Source of the DNA: Oxalobacteraceae bacterium
GTDB lineage: Bacteria; Pseudomonadota; Gammaproteobacteria; Burkholderiales; Burkholderiaceae_D
Direction: 5' to 3'
DNA length: 64,000 bases
Assembly: GCA_030698225.1 (NCBI GenBank)
Contig: JAUYNR010000047.1
Span: 62,001-126,000 of the forward strand
This document shows, piece after piece, positions 1 to 13,387 of this stretch. The position numbers were made by a program, and so were the translations under genes. Positions within the stretch are counted from its first letter, which is position 1. Every line of letters starts with the position of its first letter. The notes beneath the pieces are model-generated. The model saw only the letters and a list, made by a program, of their open reading frames with translations, did not search any database and was not told where the DNA came from.

Positions 1-3602
<3,602 letters not shown>

Positions 3603-3687
3603 CGGGTGACCCAGCGCGGCCTTGATTGGCTGGCGCTGCCATCCACGTCGATCCGGCATGCACGTTGCCGGAACAGGGAAACAGGCG

Positions 3688-4032
3688 CTAGCGGCAAAAG
3701 TAATCGTAGATCACCGGCTGGCCGCCGTGCTCGACGACAAACGCATCGACACAGCCGGCATTGTCTTGCTGCCCCTCATACACCACCACCGAGGCTTTCC
3801 ACGGGCGGTACGCGGGAATATTCATGATCATGCCCGGTGCGCCAAAGGCCCGGATCAGGTCTTCGTACGGATGACCGACCCAGCTCGACTGCATGCGTTG
3901 CTCACGCAGGTCGCGGGCATGCGCGGCGGCATTCCGGCTGTCCGGTCTCGCCGCCGGCATGCCGGCGCATCCTCCCAGCAGCATACAGGCGAGCGGCAGG
4001 CTCAATCGTAAAGAACGGTATCTGGAGGCCAT
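3688..4032 (-). CDS. Small putative lipoprotein, unknown function
   Basis: A 114-residue protein with a short basic N-terminus, a hydrophobic stretch and a lipobox LLGGC at about residues 18-22, so it is probably lipidated and anchored in the outer or inner membrane. The mature part has two further Cys residues (DNAGCVD and the YFCR tail) that could form a disulphide in the periplasm. The middle segment (YEDLIRAFGAP) resembles small SmpA/OmlA-like lipoproteins, but the similarity is too weak to name a family. It converges with metH from the other strand. Confidence is good that it is a lipoprotein and low on role. Confidence 0.7.
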   Translation of the reverse strand: MASRYRSLRLSLPLACMLLGGCAGMPAARPDSRNAAAHARDLREQRMQSSWVGHPYEDLIRAFGAPGMIMNIPAYRPWKASVVVYEGQQDNAGCVDAFVVEHGGQPVIYDYFCR

Positions 4033-4329
4033 TAGCGCCTATCCTCGGTCAATGATGAAACAGGCGCTGGCGCCCTGGGTTGTATTCGCAGCGCAGCTTT
4101 TCCAGCGCGAGCATTGACAATCTGACAAAAACTTGTATTTCATTAATGTTTTGCATTCTAGAAAAATGGCGTGATGATGTTAATTCAATCATTTTCCGGC
4201 CACACAATATCAGCTTGCAGGATGGGGCTGCACTACCATCTATCGTAAGATTGTTTAAACGCAAGTTTTGTGGTGGCAACAGTGACGTATTCTCAATCAA
4301 TACACCCTTAATAAATATCACGCCACGAC
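4033..4329. other. Divergent intergenic region with a possible promoter for the PilZ gene
   Basis: About 300 AT-rich bases between the lipoprotein gene and the PilZ gene, which point away from each other. A TTGACA hexamer lies at 4114-4119 with TATTTC sixteen bases downstream, an acceptable but not strong sigma-70 pair reading rightward. No small gene or stable hairpin was recognised. Confidence 0.35.
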
Positions 4330-4995
4330 ATGATAAGTTTTGACGATATCAAGCTGCAAGTCGGTACCCGCTTGCAGATCATGCTCAAGCGCGGCGCGCG
4401 ACAGTTGATCTATTACACCTCCCTGATCGGCTATGTGAGTGGTGAGTACCTGCTGATGAAAATTCCGTTTGAGGATGGGCTTTCGGTGCCGATACGGGCC
4501 GGCGAGCGCCTCACCTTGCGGGTATTTTCCGGGATGAACGTGTTTACCTTTGTCTGCAACGTGGAATCCGTTTTCCTCAGCCCCCGGTTCTACATGCATC
4601 TCACGTTTCCCGCTGAAATCCAGGCCACCGCATTGCGCAAGGCGGTCCGGGTCAAGGTCGATTTGCCGGTGCAGATCGAGGGGTTAGCGCAGAGCGGCAC
4701 CATTGTCGACATCAGCGTGGACGGTGCGCAGATCGCTGCAGAGCGCGCGCTGGGCGAAGCGGAAGCGAAGATTGCGCTGTCTTTCACGTTTCAGATCAAG
4801 CCGACCAATCAGGAAGTGCGGATCGAAACCATTGCCACGATACGCAGCCTGCGCGAGTTGCCCGCCGCAACAAAGGACGCGCCGGTACGTTTTTCCCACG
4901 GTGTTTTGTTCGACGATATCGACCCGACCAAGCAGGTGATGCTGCAGAACCTGGTCTACGAATCCCTGCTGGGGCTCAAGTCTGAATTGGATTGA
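4330..4995 (+). CDS. PilZ-domain protein of the YcgR flagellar-brake type
   Basis: A 221-residue cytosolic protein with a YcgR-like N-terminal beta domain (residues about 1-100) followed by a PilZ domain. The cyclic-di-GMP signature is complete: the RxxxR element RKAVR (about residue 102) and the DxSxxG element DISVDG (about residue 124). Proteins of this build bind c-di-GMP and slow the flagellar motor or tune secretion and polysaccharide synthesis. It stands alone with no flagellar neighbours, so the target cannot be inferred. An HD-GYP phosphodiesterase-type gene at the right edge of the window shows that c-di-GMP signalling is present in the organism. Confidence 0.85.
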   Translation: MISFDDIKLQVGTRLQIMLKRGARQLIYYTSLIGYVSGEYLLMKIPFEDGLSVPIRAGERLTLRVFSGMNVFTFVCNVESVFLSPRFYMHLTFPAEIQATALRKAVRVKVDLPVQIEGLAQSGTIVDISVDGAQIAAERALGEAEAKIALSFTFQIKPTNQEVRIETIATIRSLRELPAATKDAPVRFSHGVLFDDIDPTKQVMLQNLVYESLLGLKSELD

Positions 4996-4999
4996 TTGG

Positions 5000-5080
5000 G
5001 AGTATATCTAAATATTACTGTATTGCCGCATGTAAAGCGTACATGTCATAAAATACACATACGTAGTATATTTATACGCT
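5000..5080. repeat. AT-rich recurring intergenic motif, copy 1
   Basis: Contains AGTATATCTA at 5001-5010 and GTAGTATATTTATACGC near 5063-5079. Related GTATATTTTTA-type cores occur in at least seven other gaps of this window, several of them beside ATGCGGAAAA. Confidence 0.45.
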
Positions 5081-5105
5081 GCAGGCTATTCCAGAACTAC
5101 ATGCT

Positions 5106-5870
5106 TCACTCCGGCATCCCGTCGACAAACATTTTCAGCTCGCCCGGCGCAAACTGAATCCAGTTCTCGTTGGTCGTCAGCGGTTCGGTGACGATGATGG
5201 CGACGCAGTCTTGCGGGGTCGTGACTTGCGAGAAGTCGACGCTGACGTCCTCGTCCGATAGCTTCGCGGTGGCAAACGGGTAGCGCCGCACGATGTAGTG
5301 CAGCTTGGTCGAGCAGTGCACGAACAGCGCATCGCCGTCCGACAGCATCATGTTGAAGCTGCCGTGGCGGGCGACTTCGCTGCACAGTTGCTGCAGCGCG
5401 ATCTTCAATTCGGCGTTCGGCGGCCGCTGCTTGCCGAAGCGCTGCCGCAACTGCTGCAGAAGATAGCAGAACGCGTATTCGCTATCGGTGCTGCCGACCG
5501 GGTGATAGGCGCCGCCCAGCCCTGGTGCGAAATCCTTCAGCTCGCCGTTATGCGCGAACACCCAGTAATGTCCCCACAGCTCGCGCACGAATGGATGGCA
5601 GTTTTCCAGCGCCACCGTGCCATGGGTTGCCTTGCGGATGTGGGCGATGACATTCTTGGACTTGATCGGATAGTGTTTGATCAGTTCGGCGATCGGCGAC
5701 GCCACCGCGGCCTGGTGATCGACAAAATGGCGCACCCCGTTACCTTCGAAAAAAGCGATGCCCCAGCCGTCTTTGTGTTCATCGGTACGGCCGCCGCGGG
5801 TGGCGAAGCCGGTGAAGCTGAAAACGATGTCGGTGGGGACATTGCAGTTCATTCCGAGCAGCTGGCACAT
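5106..5870 (-). CDS. yafJ: Class II glutamine amidotransferase (YafJ-like)
   Basis: A 254-residue Ntn-type glutamine amidotransferase. I chose the start at 5870 because it puts Cys at position 2 (MCQLLGMN), the nucleophile exposed after Met removal; the frame extends 58 codons upstream, but that would bury the catalytic Cys. Downstream are the conserved blocks GFATRGG, DGWGIAFFEG, HIRKATHG and FAHNGEL that build the glutaminase site. Only the glutaminase domain is present, as in YafJ-type proteins, so the ammonia acceptor is unknown. It is transcribed away from the ProVWX operon. Confidence 0.88.
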   Translation of the reverse strand: MCQLLGMNCNVPTDIVFSFTGFATRGGRTDEHKDGWGIAFFEGNGVRHFVDHQAAVASPIAELIKHYPIKSKNVIAHIRKATHGTVALENCHPFVRELWGHYWVFAHNGELKDFAPGLGGAYHPVGSTDSEYAFCYLLQQLRQRFGKQRPPNAELKIALQQLCSEVARHGSFNMMLSDGDALFVHCSTKLHYIVRRYPFATAKLSDEDVSVDFSQVTTPQDCVAIIVTEPLTTNENWIQFAPGELKMFVDGMPE

Positions 5871-6077
5871 GGCGTGAAGTCGATTCCAGAAAACGCGTTG
5901 AGAAGTATTGATGACACCGATTGATGACAGCGATTGATGACTACGGTAACACGCGCCGCCGCTGCCGTATAGCGCTGCGTATCGGGGCTTCGCATGCCGC
6001 TGGCGCCGTCGCAGGCGGGCCCGGATCAGGCCGCATGATCTCAATTTTTCGGCCAGTATTCATGGAGTGCCACGCAT

Positions 6078-6134
6078 TCTATGCGGGAAACCATATATTG
6101 CGCAATATACCCAATAGAGTATAAATATATGCAG
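6078..6134. promoter_or_regulatory. Candidate operator upstream of proV: 16-bp perfect palindrome in an AT-rich motif
   Basis: TATATTGCGCAATATA at 6094-6109 is a perfect 16-bp palindrome, followed by AGTATAAATATATGC (copy 2 of the AT-rich recurring motif). ATGCGGGAAA at 6080-6089 resembles the ATGCGGAAAA seen in other copies. It lies between the divergent yafJ-like and proV genes, about 115 bases before the proV start, a natural place for an osmotic or other regulator to bind. The regulator is unknown. Confidence 0.45.
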
Positions 6135-6222
6135 TGTGCTATCATCAAGTTCGTGCTTTGGCCTGGTCGCCTTAGCGGCCGGGCCTTGAGTTCAAATAAT
6201 TGACCAAGGGAGGCACACCACC

Positions 6223-7437
6223 GTGGCAAAGCAAATCTGCATCAATCATGTATTCAAAGTGTTCGGCGACGCACCGCAAGCCGCACTCGAACTGGTTCAC
6301 CAAGGCGCCACAAAAGAACAGATTCTGGCACGCACCGGCAACTCGATCGGCGTGTTCGACGCCAGTTTCACCATCGAGGCAGGCGAAATTTTCGTCATCA
6401 TGGGGCTGTCCGGATCCGGCAAATCGACGCTGGTGCGCATGCTCAACCGCCTGATCGAGCCGACCGCCGGCACCATCGAAATCGATGGCACCGACATCAA
6501 CAAACTATCCGACCCGCAATTGCGCGCGTTGCGCCGCAAGGACATCAGCATGGTGTTCCAGTCGTTCGCGCTGATGCCGCACTTGACGGTGCTAGAGAAT
6601 ACCGCGCTGGGCCTGGAACTGGCTGGCGTCGGCCGCGCCGAGCGCACTGCGCAGGCCGCGCAGGCGCTGGAGCAAGTAGGGCTGGGCGGCTGGGGCGCCA
6701 GCTATCCGGACGAGTTGTCCGGCGGCATGCAGCAGCGCGTGGGCCTGGCGCGGGCGCTGGCCTCGGACCCGTCGATCCTGCTGATGGACGAGGCATTCTC
6801 GGCGCTCGACCCGATCATCCGCACCGAAATGCAGTCGGAGCTGCTGCGTCTGCAGCAAATCAAGCGCCGCACCGTGGTCTTCATCTCGCACGACCTGGAC
6901 GAAGCGATGCGCATCGGCGACCGCATCGCGATCATGAAAGACGGCCATGTGGTGCAAGTCGGCACGCCGGACGAGATCCTGCGCAACCCGGCCGACGATT
7001 ACGTGCGCAGCTTTATCTACGGGGTCGATGCGGCGGCGGTGTTCAAGGCCGCCGACATTGCGCGCAAGACGCAAATCGTGGTTTCCGAGCACGCCAGCCG
7101 CGGCTCGCGCGCGGCGCTCAAGATGCTGGAGGATCAGGACCGCGACTACGCTTACGTGGTCAGTCCGACCCAGCAATACCTGGGCGTGGTTTCGGCCGAT
7201 TCGCTGCGGGTGGCGCTGCATGGCCATGTCGGACCGCTGGGCCTGGCCCATGTGCTGTTGCCGGACGTGCAGCCGATTGCCGCCGACACGCCGGTGAGCG
7301 AATTGTTCGGCCAGGTGGCGCAGGTGTCCTACGCGGTGCCGGTGGTGGCTGACAACGGGCGCTTTTGCGGCGCCATCAGCAAGACGACTCTGTTGAAGTT
7401 CCTGGACCGCGACACCCCTGTGGTGCCGGCGTCCTGA
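6223..7437 (+). CDS. proV: Glycine betaine/proline ABC importer, ATPase ProV
   Basis: A 404-residue ATPase that powers osmoprotectant uptake. It has a Walker A motif GLSGSGKST (about residue 62), the signature [16 protein letters not shown], Walker [14 protein letters not shown] and the H-loop FISHDLDEA. Residues about 280-400 form a CBS-pair region, which in this family senses ionic strength. The start is GTG with a strong GGGAGG ribosome site at about 6208-6213. It is the first gene of a three-gene operon; proW follows within 20 bases. Confidence 0.95.
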   Translation: MAKQICINHVFKVFGDAPQAALELVHQGATKEQILARTGNSIGVFDASFTIEAGEIFVIMGLSGSGKSTLVRMLNRLIEPTAGTIEIDGTDINKLSDPQLRALRRKDISMVFQSFALMPHLTVLENTALGLELAGVGRAERTAQAAQALEQVGLGGWGASYPDELSGGMQQRVGLARALASDPSILLMDEAFSALDPIIRTEMQSELLRLQQIKRRTVVFISHDLDEAMRIGDRIAIMKDGHVVQVGTPDEILRNPADDYVRSFIYGVDAAAVFKAADIARKTQIVVSEHASRGSRAALKMLEDQDRDYAYVVSPTQQYLGVVSADSLRVALHGHVGPLGLAHVLLPDVQPIAADTPVSELFGQVAQVSYAVPVVADNGRFCGAISKTTLLKFLDRDTPVVPAS

Positions 7438-7454
7438 CCCTGAAAGGTTTTTCG

Positions 7455-8627
7455 ATGCAAAACACAGCCACCTCCGAGCTGCCGATTGACGCTGGCGCTA
7501 GCTCTTCTCCGTGGGATACCGCTGCGCAAGCCGCTCCGGCGGCAGTCGCCGACCCCTGGCTCAGCACTCCGGAGCCGGCAAGTGCCCCCGATACCGCCGC
7601 GCCGGCAGCCGATTGGCTCGATGCGCCGGCCGGCGCCGTGCCCGCCGATGACGGCAGCTGGCAGATCCAGCAACTGTGGGACGGTTCGCTGCCGGTCGAA
7701 GCCTGGATCAACCAGGGCCTGGGCTGGGTGGTGCAGAATTTCCGGCCGTTTTTCCAGACCGTGCGGGTGCCGATCGATAGCACGCTGACCTGGGTCGAGG
7801 CGCTGCTGCAAAGCGTGCCATCGCTGGCCATGGTGGCGCTGTTCGGCCTGCTGGCCTGGCAGTTTGCCGGCCGGGCGGTGGCGCTGGGCACGCTGGTATC
7901 GCTGGCGGTGGTAGTGCTGCTGGGGATCTGGCCGGAAGCGATGGTCACGCTGTCGCTGGTGCTGACCTCGCTGGTGTTTTGCCTGGTGCTGGGCTTGCCG
8001 CTGGGCATTTTGCTGGCCAGCAGCGACCGCGCCCAACGCATCTTGCGCCCGCTGCTGGACGCGATGCAGACCACGCCGGCCTTTGTGTATCTGGTGCCGG
8101 TGGTGATGCTGTTTGGCATCGGTAACGTGCCGGGCGTGATCGTCACCATCGTCTTCGCGCTGCCGCCGCTGGTGCGGCTGACCAACCTGGGCATACGCCA
8201 GGTGCGGCCCGACCTGATCGAGGCCGCGCTGGCTTACGGCGCCTCGCCGGCGCAAATGCTGCTGAAGGTGCAACTGCCGCTGGCGATGCCGTCGATCATG
8301 GCCGGCGTTAACCAGACGCTGATGCTGTCGCTGTCGATGGTGGTGATCGCCTCGATGATCGCGGTCGGCGGGCTGGGCCAGATGGTGCTGCGCGGCATCG
8401 GCCGTCTGGACATGGGGCTGGCCACCGTCGGCGGTCTGGGCATCGTGCTGCTGGCGATTTCGCTGGATCGCATCACCCAGGCTGCCGGCCAGCCGCAGCG
8501 CGGCGTGCGGCACTGGTGGCAGACCGGCCCGGCCGGGCTGGTGTGGCGCCTGCTGCGCCGCAGCGGCAAAGCCTCCGATGGCGCCGGACAGCCGGCGCCG
8601 CAGCATCTTACCTCCCATGCGCACTAA
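7455..8627 (+). CDS. proW: Glycine betaine/proline ABC importer, permease ProW
   Basis: A 390-residue inner-membrane permease. The first 70 residues are an Ala/Pro-rich soluble extension, then a ProW-type lead segment and several membrane helices. The EAA loop that docks on ProV is visible as [20 protein letters not shown] (about residues 256-275). The ATG at 7455 is chosen because it follows GAAAGG by about 7 bases and begins just after proV ends; the frame itself is open further upstream inside proV. Confidence 0.94.
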   Translation: MQNTATSELPIDAGASSSPWDTAAQAAPAAVADPWLSTPEPASAPDTAAPAADWLDAPAGAVPADDGSWQIQQLWDGSLPVEAWINQGLGWVVQNFRPFFQTVRVPIDSTLTWVEALLQSVPSLAMVALFGLLAWQFAGRAVALGTLVSLAVVVLLGIWPEAMVTLSLVLTSLVFCLVLGLPLGILLASSDRAQRILRPLLDAMQTTPAFVYLVPVVMLFGIGNVPGVIVTIVFALPPLVRLTNLGIRQVRPDLIEAALAYGASPAQMLLKVQLPLAMPSIMAGVNQTLMLSLSMVVIASMIAVGGLGQMVLRGIGRLDMGLATVGGLGIVLLAISLDRITQAAGQPQRGVRHWWQTGPAGLVWRLLRRSGKASDGAGQPAPQHLTSHAH

Positions 8628-8677
8628 CGCATGGTTCGCAAGCGCAACTGCTTGCCTCTGAACTGAAAGGAACCGAT

Positions 8678-9697
8678 ATGATGAAAACCATAACACCACG
8701 CCGCCTTGCGCGCACCCTGCTGGCCGGCTGCATGCTGACCCTGGCGGCCCAGGCATCAGCTGCGACCTCGCCCGGCAAGGACGTCAAGGTATTGCCGCTG
8801 CAGAGCCCGATTGCCGAAGAAACCTTCCAGACGCTGCTGGTATCGAAGGCGCTGGAAAAGCTCGGCTACGATGTGCAGCCGGTCAAGGAAGTCGCGTACC
8901 CGGCCGCACACATCGCGGTTGCCAACGGCGACGCCACTTTCATGGCCGACCACTGGAATCCGCTGCACGCTGACTTTTACAAGAACTCCGGCGGCGACGG
9001 CAAGCTCTCGCGCACCGGCGTGTACTCGGACAACGCCGCCCAAGGCTACCTGATCGACAAGAAGACCGCTGACAAGTACAAGATCACCAACATCGGCCAG
9101 CTCACCGACCCCAAAATCGCCAAGCTGTTCGACAGCAATGGCGACGGCAAGGCCGACATGACCGGCTGCGATCCTGGCTGGGGCTGCGAGGCGGTCATCG
9201 AGCATCAGCTTACCGCTTACAAGTTGCGCGCTTCGGTAACCCACAATCAGGGCAGCTATGCGGCGCTGATTGCCGACACCATCACGCGCTTCAAGCAGGG
9301 CAAGCCGGTCCTTTACTACACCTGGACCCCGTACTGGGTGAGCGCCCAGTTGCGCCCCGGGCGCGAGGTGGTATGGCTGGAAGTGCCTTTTTCGTCGCTG
9401 CCGGGCGAGTCGGCCAAGCTCGACACCAAGCTGCCCAACGGCAAGAATTACGGCTTTGTCATCAACAAGCAGCAAATCGTGGCCAACAAGAAGTTTGTCG
9501 CGGACAATCCCGCCGCCGGCAAGCTGTTTGAAGTGATGCAATTGCCGATTGCGGACATTAGTGCGCAAAACCTGCGCATGAGCAAGGGCGAGAACAAGCC
9601 CGCCGACATCGAGCGCCACGCCAACGGCTGGATCAACGCGCACCAAAAAACCTTCGACGGCTGGATTGCGCAGGCACTGGCAGCGGCCAAGAAGTAA
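8678..9697 (+). CDS. proX: Glycine betaine-binding protein ProX
   Basis: A 339-residue periplasmic binding protein with a Sec signal peptide ([16 protein letters not shown], cleavage after ASA near residue 27). The mature part contains [11 protein letters not shown] and the [10 protein letters not shown] segment with a paired Cys, as in ProX proteins that bind betaine in an aromatic box; Trp residues in YYTWTPYWV fit that role. The start at 8678 follows GAAAGGA. The operon order proV-proW-proX matches the E. coli ProU system and ends in a strong terminator. Confidence 0.94.
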   Translation: MMKTITPRRLARTLLAGCMLTLAAQASAATSPGKDVKVLPLQSPIAEETFQTLLVSKALEKLGYDVQPVKEVAYPAAHIAVANGDATFMADHWNPLHADFYKNSGGDGKLSRTGVYSDNAAQGYLIDKKTADKYKITNIGQLTDPKIAKLFDSNGDGKADMTGCDPGWGCEAVIEHQLTAYKLRASVTHNQGSYAALIADTITRFKQGKPVLYYTWTPYWVSAQLRPGREVVWLEVPFSSLPGESAKLDTKLPNGKNYGFVINKQQIVANKKFVADNPAAGKLFEVMQLPIADISAQNLRMSKGENKPADIERHANGWINAHQKTFDGWIAQALAAAKK

Positions 9698-9711
9698 GCC
9701 GAACCGCAGCT

Positions 9712-9756
9712 AAAAAAGCTGCCGGCGCCCGATTCAAGGACGCCGGCAGCTTTTTT
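9712..9756 (+). terminator. Rho-independent terminator of proVWX
   Basis: Stem GCTGCCGGCG / CGCCGGCAGC with a 13-base loop, preceded by six A and followed by six T. The A and T tracts make it work on both strands, so it also insulates the convergent gene to the right. Confidence 0.93.
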
Positions 9757-9809
9757 AATGGGGCGCTGGTTGCAACCCTGCCAGGAATTTGCCTGCCTTA
9801 TCCATGCTG

Positions 9810-10190
9810 TCAGGCCGCCGGCCAGTCATTTGCGCCCAGCAGAAAATTGCGCAGCGCAACCGCATTGTTATGTATTTCGTCATGGGCCGAAAACACCAGC
9901 GTGACCGGCTGCTGCTGCGCCAGCGTGCGCAATTGCGCCAGTGCTTCCGGCTGCTGCCGCAACTCCGCCGCATAGCGTTGGCAGAACTCCGGCCAGCAGG
10001 CCGGATCGTGGCCGAACCACTGCCGCAGCGCGGTGCTGGGCGCCAGATCCTTGGCCCATTGGTCGATCGCCGCATCTTCCTTCTTGACGCCGCGCGGCCA
10101 CAGGCGATCGACCAGAATCCGTTGGCCGTCGTCTGCCGCCGCCGGCTGGTAGGCGCGCTTCAGGCGGATATTGGCTGCCGCAATTTTCAT
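9810..10190 (-). CDS. yeaO: DUF488 family protein (YeaO-like)
   Basis: A 126-residue cytosolic protein matching the DUF488/YeaO family in length and motifs: an N-terminal IRLKRAY, the conserved ILVDRLWPRGVKKED (about residue 25), WFGHDPACWPEF and the ending LVFSAHDE..NNAVALRNFLL. The biochemical role of the family is not established. Its start lies 9 bases after the stop of the oxidoreductase gene on the same strand, so the two are probably co-transcribed. Confidence 0.85.
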   Translation of the reverse strand: MKIAAANIRLKRAYQPAAADDGQRILVDRLWPRGVKKEDAAIDQWAKDLAPSTALRQWFGHDPACWPEFCQRYAAELRQQPEALAQLRTLAQQQPVTLVFSAHDEIHNNAVALRNFLLGANDWPAA

Positions 10191-10198
10191 TGGTCCAT

Positions 10199-11752
10199 TC
10201 AGCGCGCGGGCAACTTGGCGCCGATCATCCGTTCGAATTCGACTTCCGCGCGCAAGCTTTCCTGATCGCGGTAGATGGTTGCCACCGCCAGTTTTTGGCC
10301 GGCGCGCCGGTAGCTGATGATGCAGTCCCGGCTGTCGACTTCGAGCCGGCCATCGATTTCGACGCTATCCCATGTTGTCGCGTGGCCGACGTAGGCGAGG
10401 CTGAAATCGTATTGCTCGGTCCAGAAAAACGGCACCGCATCGAAGCGCTCGCGCTGCCCGAGCATATTGCGCGCGGCGGTCTGGCCCTGGCGCTCGGCCA
10501 GCACCCAGTGCTCGACCCGGATCGATTCGCCGCTGAGCCGGTCCGGCCAGCGCGCGATGTCGCCTGCCGCGAAGATGCCGGGGACGCTGGTTTCCAGGTA
10601 GGCATCGACCGTCACGCCGCGATCGATGGCCAGTCCGGCCTGCTGCGCCAGTGCCAGCGCCGGGCGCACGCCGATCCCGACCACCACCAGGTCGGCCGCC
10701 AGGTTTTCGCCGTTGCGCAAGGTGACGCCGTGCTGGTCGATGGCCACGGCCGCGGTGCCGAGATGGAAGCGCACGCCGTGCGCTTCATGCAGCCGGCGGA
10801 TAAAGTTTCCGACTTCGGTCCCCAGCGTTTTTTCCATCGGACAGGCTTCCGGGCCGACCACATCGACTGCGATATTGCGCGCGCGCAGCGACGCCGCCAC
10901 TTCGAGCCCGATGAAGCTGGCGCCGAGCACCACCGCGCGCCGCGCGGTCTGTGCGCGCGCCAGCAGCGCATCGCTGTCGGCCAGCGTGCGCAGATAATGG
11001 ACATGCGTCAGCGTGCTGCCCGGTATGTCGAGCCGCACCGGCTCGGCACCGGTGGCCAGCAGCAGCGCGTCGAAGGCATGGCTGCTGCCGTCTTCCAGCG
11101 TGACCCGGCGGGCGGCGGCGTCAATCGCGCTGACCCGCGCATCGAGTCTCAAGTCGATGCCGTGCTCCGCATAGAATTTCAGCGAGCGCAGCGGATTGTA
11201 TTCGGCCGGGGTGGTGCCAGCCAGATAGCTCTTCGACAGATTGGGGCGATCGTAGGGTGGGGCCGCATCGGCGCTGAGCATCGTGATGCGGCCGCCGTAG
11301 CCTTCGCGCCGCAGCATCTCGGCCGCCGCGTTGCCGGCCGCGCCGCCGCCCAGGATCACGATCGAGGCCGGCATTCCGGGCGCAATCGACAGCGGTTGCG
11401 GCGTCGGCTGCGCGCGCTTTTCTGCCACATACACGCTGCCGTCGCGCTGCTCGACTTGCCAGCAGGCGAGCGGCTTGAGCGCCGGCGCCCGCAATGCCGC
11501 GCCGCTATGCAGGCTGAAGCAGGCATGATGCCATGGGCAGCGCACGGTATCCCCGACCATCAGCCCGTCAGCCAGTGGCCCGCCGTAATGGGTGCAGAAC
11601 GCCCCAACGGCAAAAAATTGCGCACCGCGCCGCGCCAGCAGCACCGGTTCGCCGTGCGCATGCCCGAGCAGCATGCCGCCGTCCGCGATGGCCGAGAGCG
11701 CCACGCCCTGGCCCAGATCGGGTCCGCTGAATTTCTTGCTGGTATCGTTCAT
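10199..11752 (-). CDS. Rieske/FAD-dependent pyridine nucleotide-disulphide oxidoreductase (AIFL-like)
   Basis: A 517-residue fusion. Residues about 10-100 are a Rieske [2Fe-2S] domain with ligands FCTHYGG and CPWHH (CxH and CxxH). The rest is an FAD/NAD(P)-linked oxidoreductase: FAD fingerprint VILGGGAAGNAAAE (about residue 134), NAD-binding VVLGASFIGLEVAA (about residue 268) and the second FAD motif GIFAAGDIARWPD. The build matches apoptosis-inducing-factor-like and ferredoxin reductase-type proteins that pass electrons from NAD(P)H. I chose the ATG at 11752, which has GGAGG six bases upstream, over the start 39 bases earlier. The acceptor is unknown. Confidence 0.88.
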   Translation of the reverse strand: MNDTSKKFSGPDLGQGVALSAIADGGMLLGHAHGEPVLLARRGAQFFAVGAFCTHYGGPLADGLMVGDTVRCPWHHACFSLHSGAALRAPALKPLACWQVEQRDGSVYVAEKRAQPTPQPLSIAPGMPASIVILGGGAAGNAAAEMLRREGYGGRITMLSADAAPPYDRPNLSKSYLAGTTPAEYNPLRSLKFYAEHGIDLRLDARVSAIDAAARRVTLEDGSSHAFDALLLATGAEPVRLDIPGSTLTHVHYLRTLADSDALLARAQTARRAVVLGASFIGLEVAASLRARNIAVDVVGPEACPMEKTLGTEVGNFIRRLHEAHGVRFHLGTAAVAIDQHGVTLRNGENLAADLVVVGIGVRPALALAQQAGLAIDRGVTVDAYLETSVPGIFAAGDIARWPDRLSGESIRVEHWVLAERQGQTAARNMLGQRERFDAVPFFWTEQYDFSLAYVGHATTWDSVEIDGRLEVDSRDCIISYRRAGQKLAVATIYRDQESLRAEVEFERMIGAKLPAR

Positions 11753-11849
11753 GCGACCTCCGTTTTGAAAAACGATGTCCGCTACCGGCATGAAAAAAGG
11801 TGGTGTCCGGGTTCAAGCGGGGTTTCCGCGCATTCCGCATAGTGCACTT

Positions 11850-11890
11850 GGTATATTTAATACTGGCAATAAAAATATGCGGAAAACCGC
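11850..11890. repeat. AT-rich recurring intergenic motif, copy 3
   Basis: GTATATTTAATAC at 11851-11863 and AATATGCGGAAAA at 11874-11886. The latter 13-mer recurs exactly at 38753-38765. It lies upstream of the oxidoreductase gene in a 275-base gap that holds no recognisable gene. Confidence 0.5.
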
Positions 11891-12026
11891 ATGAAAATCA
11901 CGATACTCCTTGTGAAATTCATGGGGCGCCGGTTCGGTTCCTGCGCTGCGCGCGCTGGGTGGACCATGCAGGACATCATTTAATAAATTAGGACACCAGC
12001 GGTGATTGGTCAAATTGAATCGACAC

Positions 12027-12620
12027 TTACTCCGCAAGTAGCGCGTTGATACGCGCCCGCACCATCGGAACCAATTGCTGCTCGAACCACGGATGGCGCT
12101 TGAACCACGGCTGATTGCGCGGCGACGGATGGGGCAGCGGAATGTAGTGCGGCGCGTATTCCTGCCAGGCGCCGACCGTCGCGGTCAGCGCCGCCTTGCG
12201 GCGGCGGCCCAGGAAGTGGCGCTGCGCATATTGGCCGACCAGCAGCGTCAACGCAATCTGCGGCATTCCGGCCAGCAACTGATCGAGCCAGAGCTGTGCG
12301 CATTCGCGCCGCGGCGGCAGGTCGCCGCCCCTGCCGCGGCCCGGATAGCAGTATCCGATCGGGATGATGGCGATGCGCGACGCATCGTAGAACGTCTCCT
12401 TGCCCACGCCCATCCACGCGCGCAGGCGCTCGCCGCTGGGGTCGTCCCACGGGATTCCGGTCGTGTGCACGCGCAGTCCGGGCGCCTGGCCGACGATCAG
12501 GATGCGCGCGCTGGCGCTGGCGCGCAGCACCGGGCGCGGACCCAGCGGCAGATCGGACGCGCATGCGCGGCACGCGCGCACCGCGTGCAGCAGCCGTTCC
12601 AGATCGCAGCGATGGTCCAT
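12027..12620 (-). CDS. Uracil-DNA glycosylase superfamily protein
   Basis: A 197-residue protein with the two superfamily motifs: GQAPG (about residue 44, water-activating loop) and HPSPRN (about residue 163, minor-groove loop). An N-terminal CxxC (CRAC, residues 17-20) and two later Cys (YCYPG, ECAQLW) could be remnants or ligands of the [4Fe-4S] cluster of family 4-like enzymes, but the spacing is not canonical. The likely role is base-excision repair of uracil, with substrate range uncertain. It lies 28 bases downstream of ribA on the same strand. Confidence 0.8.
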   Translation of the reverse strand: MDHRCDLERLLHAVRACRACASDLPLGPRPVLRASASARILIVGQAPGLRVHTTGIPWDDPSGERLRAWMGVGKETFYDASRIAIIPIGYCYPGRGRGGDLPPRRECAQLWLDQLLAGMPQIALTLLVGQYAQRHFLGRRRKAALTATVGAWQEYAPHYIPLPHPSPRNQPWFKRHPWFEQQLVPMVRARINALLAE

Positions 12621-12648
12621 CCGTTTCTCCGCTACCGATGCGCTGTGA

Positions 12649-13287
12649 TCACGGCTCGATCAGATGACCGAGCTTGGATGCCTTGGTGCTCAGGTAGCGC
12701 TCGTTGAATGGGTTTCTTTTGATGATCAGCGGAATCTGTTCGGTCACCGTAATGCCCATTGCCTGCGCCGCATTGATTTTGCGCGGATTGTTGGTCATCA
12801 GGCGCAGTTCGGTGATGCCCAGCTGTTCGAACATCGGCTGGCACAGTGCGTAATTGCGCAGGTCCGGCGCAAAGCCGAGCTGCTGGTTGGCTTCCACGGT
12901 ATCGGCGCCGCCGTCCTGCAGATGGTAGGCACGCAGCTTGTTGACCAGGCCGATGCCGCGCCCTTCCTGGCGCAAATACAGCAGCGCCCCGCGCCCTTCT
13001 GCGGCAATTTTTTGCAGCGCGGCTTCCAGTTGCGGGCCGCAATCGCAGCGCTGGGAAAACAGCGCATCGCCGGTCAGGCATTCGGAGTGGATCCGGGCCA
13101 GTACCGGCACGCCGTCCGCCACTTCGCCCAGCGTCAGGGCCAGATGTTCCTTGCCGGTGGCGACTTCAATGAAAGCGTGCATCAGAAAGGTGGCCCAGGG
13201 CGTCGGCAGCGCACAGCTGGTAATGAATTCCAGTGCCGGCTTGGCGCCGCCTTGCGCATCGTCAGAGGAGGACATGGTTATTTTCAT
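12649..13287 (-). CDS. ribA: GTP cyclohydrolase II RibA
   Basis: A 212-residue enzyme that opens GTP to 2,5-diamino-6-ribosylamino-4-pyrimidinone 5'-phosphate, the first step of riboflavin synthesis. The zinc ligands are in place (SECLTGD..QRCDCG, three Cys near residues 70-83), as are [12 protein letters not shown] (about residue 106), TNNPRKI and the [10 protein letters not shown] end. It is the standalone form without a DHBP synthase domain. No FMN riboswitch was seen upstream. ATG start at 13287; two further Met codons within five residues make the exact start uncertain by a few codons. Confidence 0.95.
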   Translation of the reverse strand: MKITMSSSDDAQGGAKPALEFITSCALPTPWATFLMHAFIEVATGKEHLALTLGEVADGVPVLARIHSECLTGDALFSQRCDCGPQLEAALQKIAAEGRGALLYLRQEGRGIGLVNKLRAYHLQDGGADTVEANQQLGFAPDLRNYALCQPMFEQLGITELRLMTNNPRKINAAQAMGITVTEQIPLIIKRNPFNERYLSTKASKLGHLIEP

Positions 13288-13387
13288 GGGGGATCAAGGG
13301 CATGCCACAACGGTGCCATGTAACCCAATTACAGTGAGGGTGAGGGTGGAATTCTACAAGCGAAACAGGAGTGCCGCATCGTTAGCG

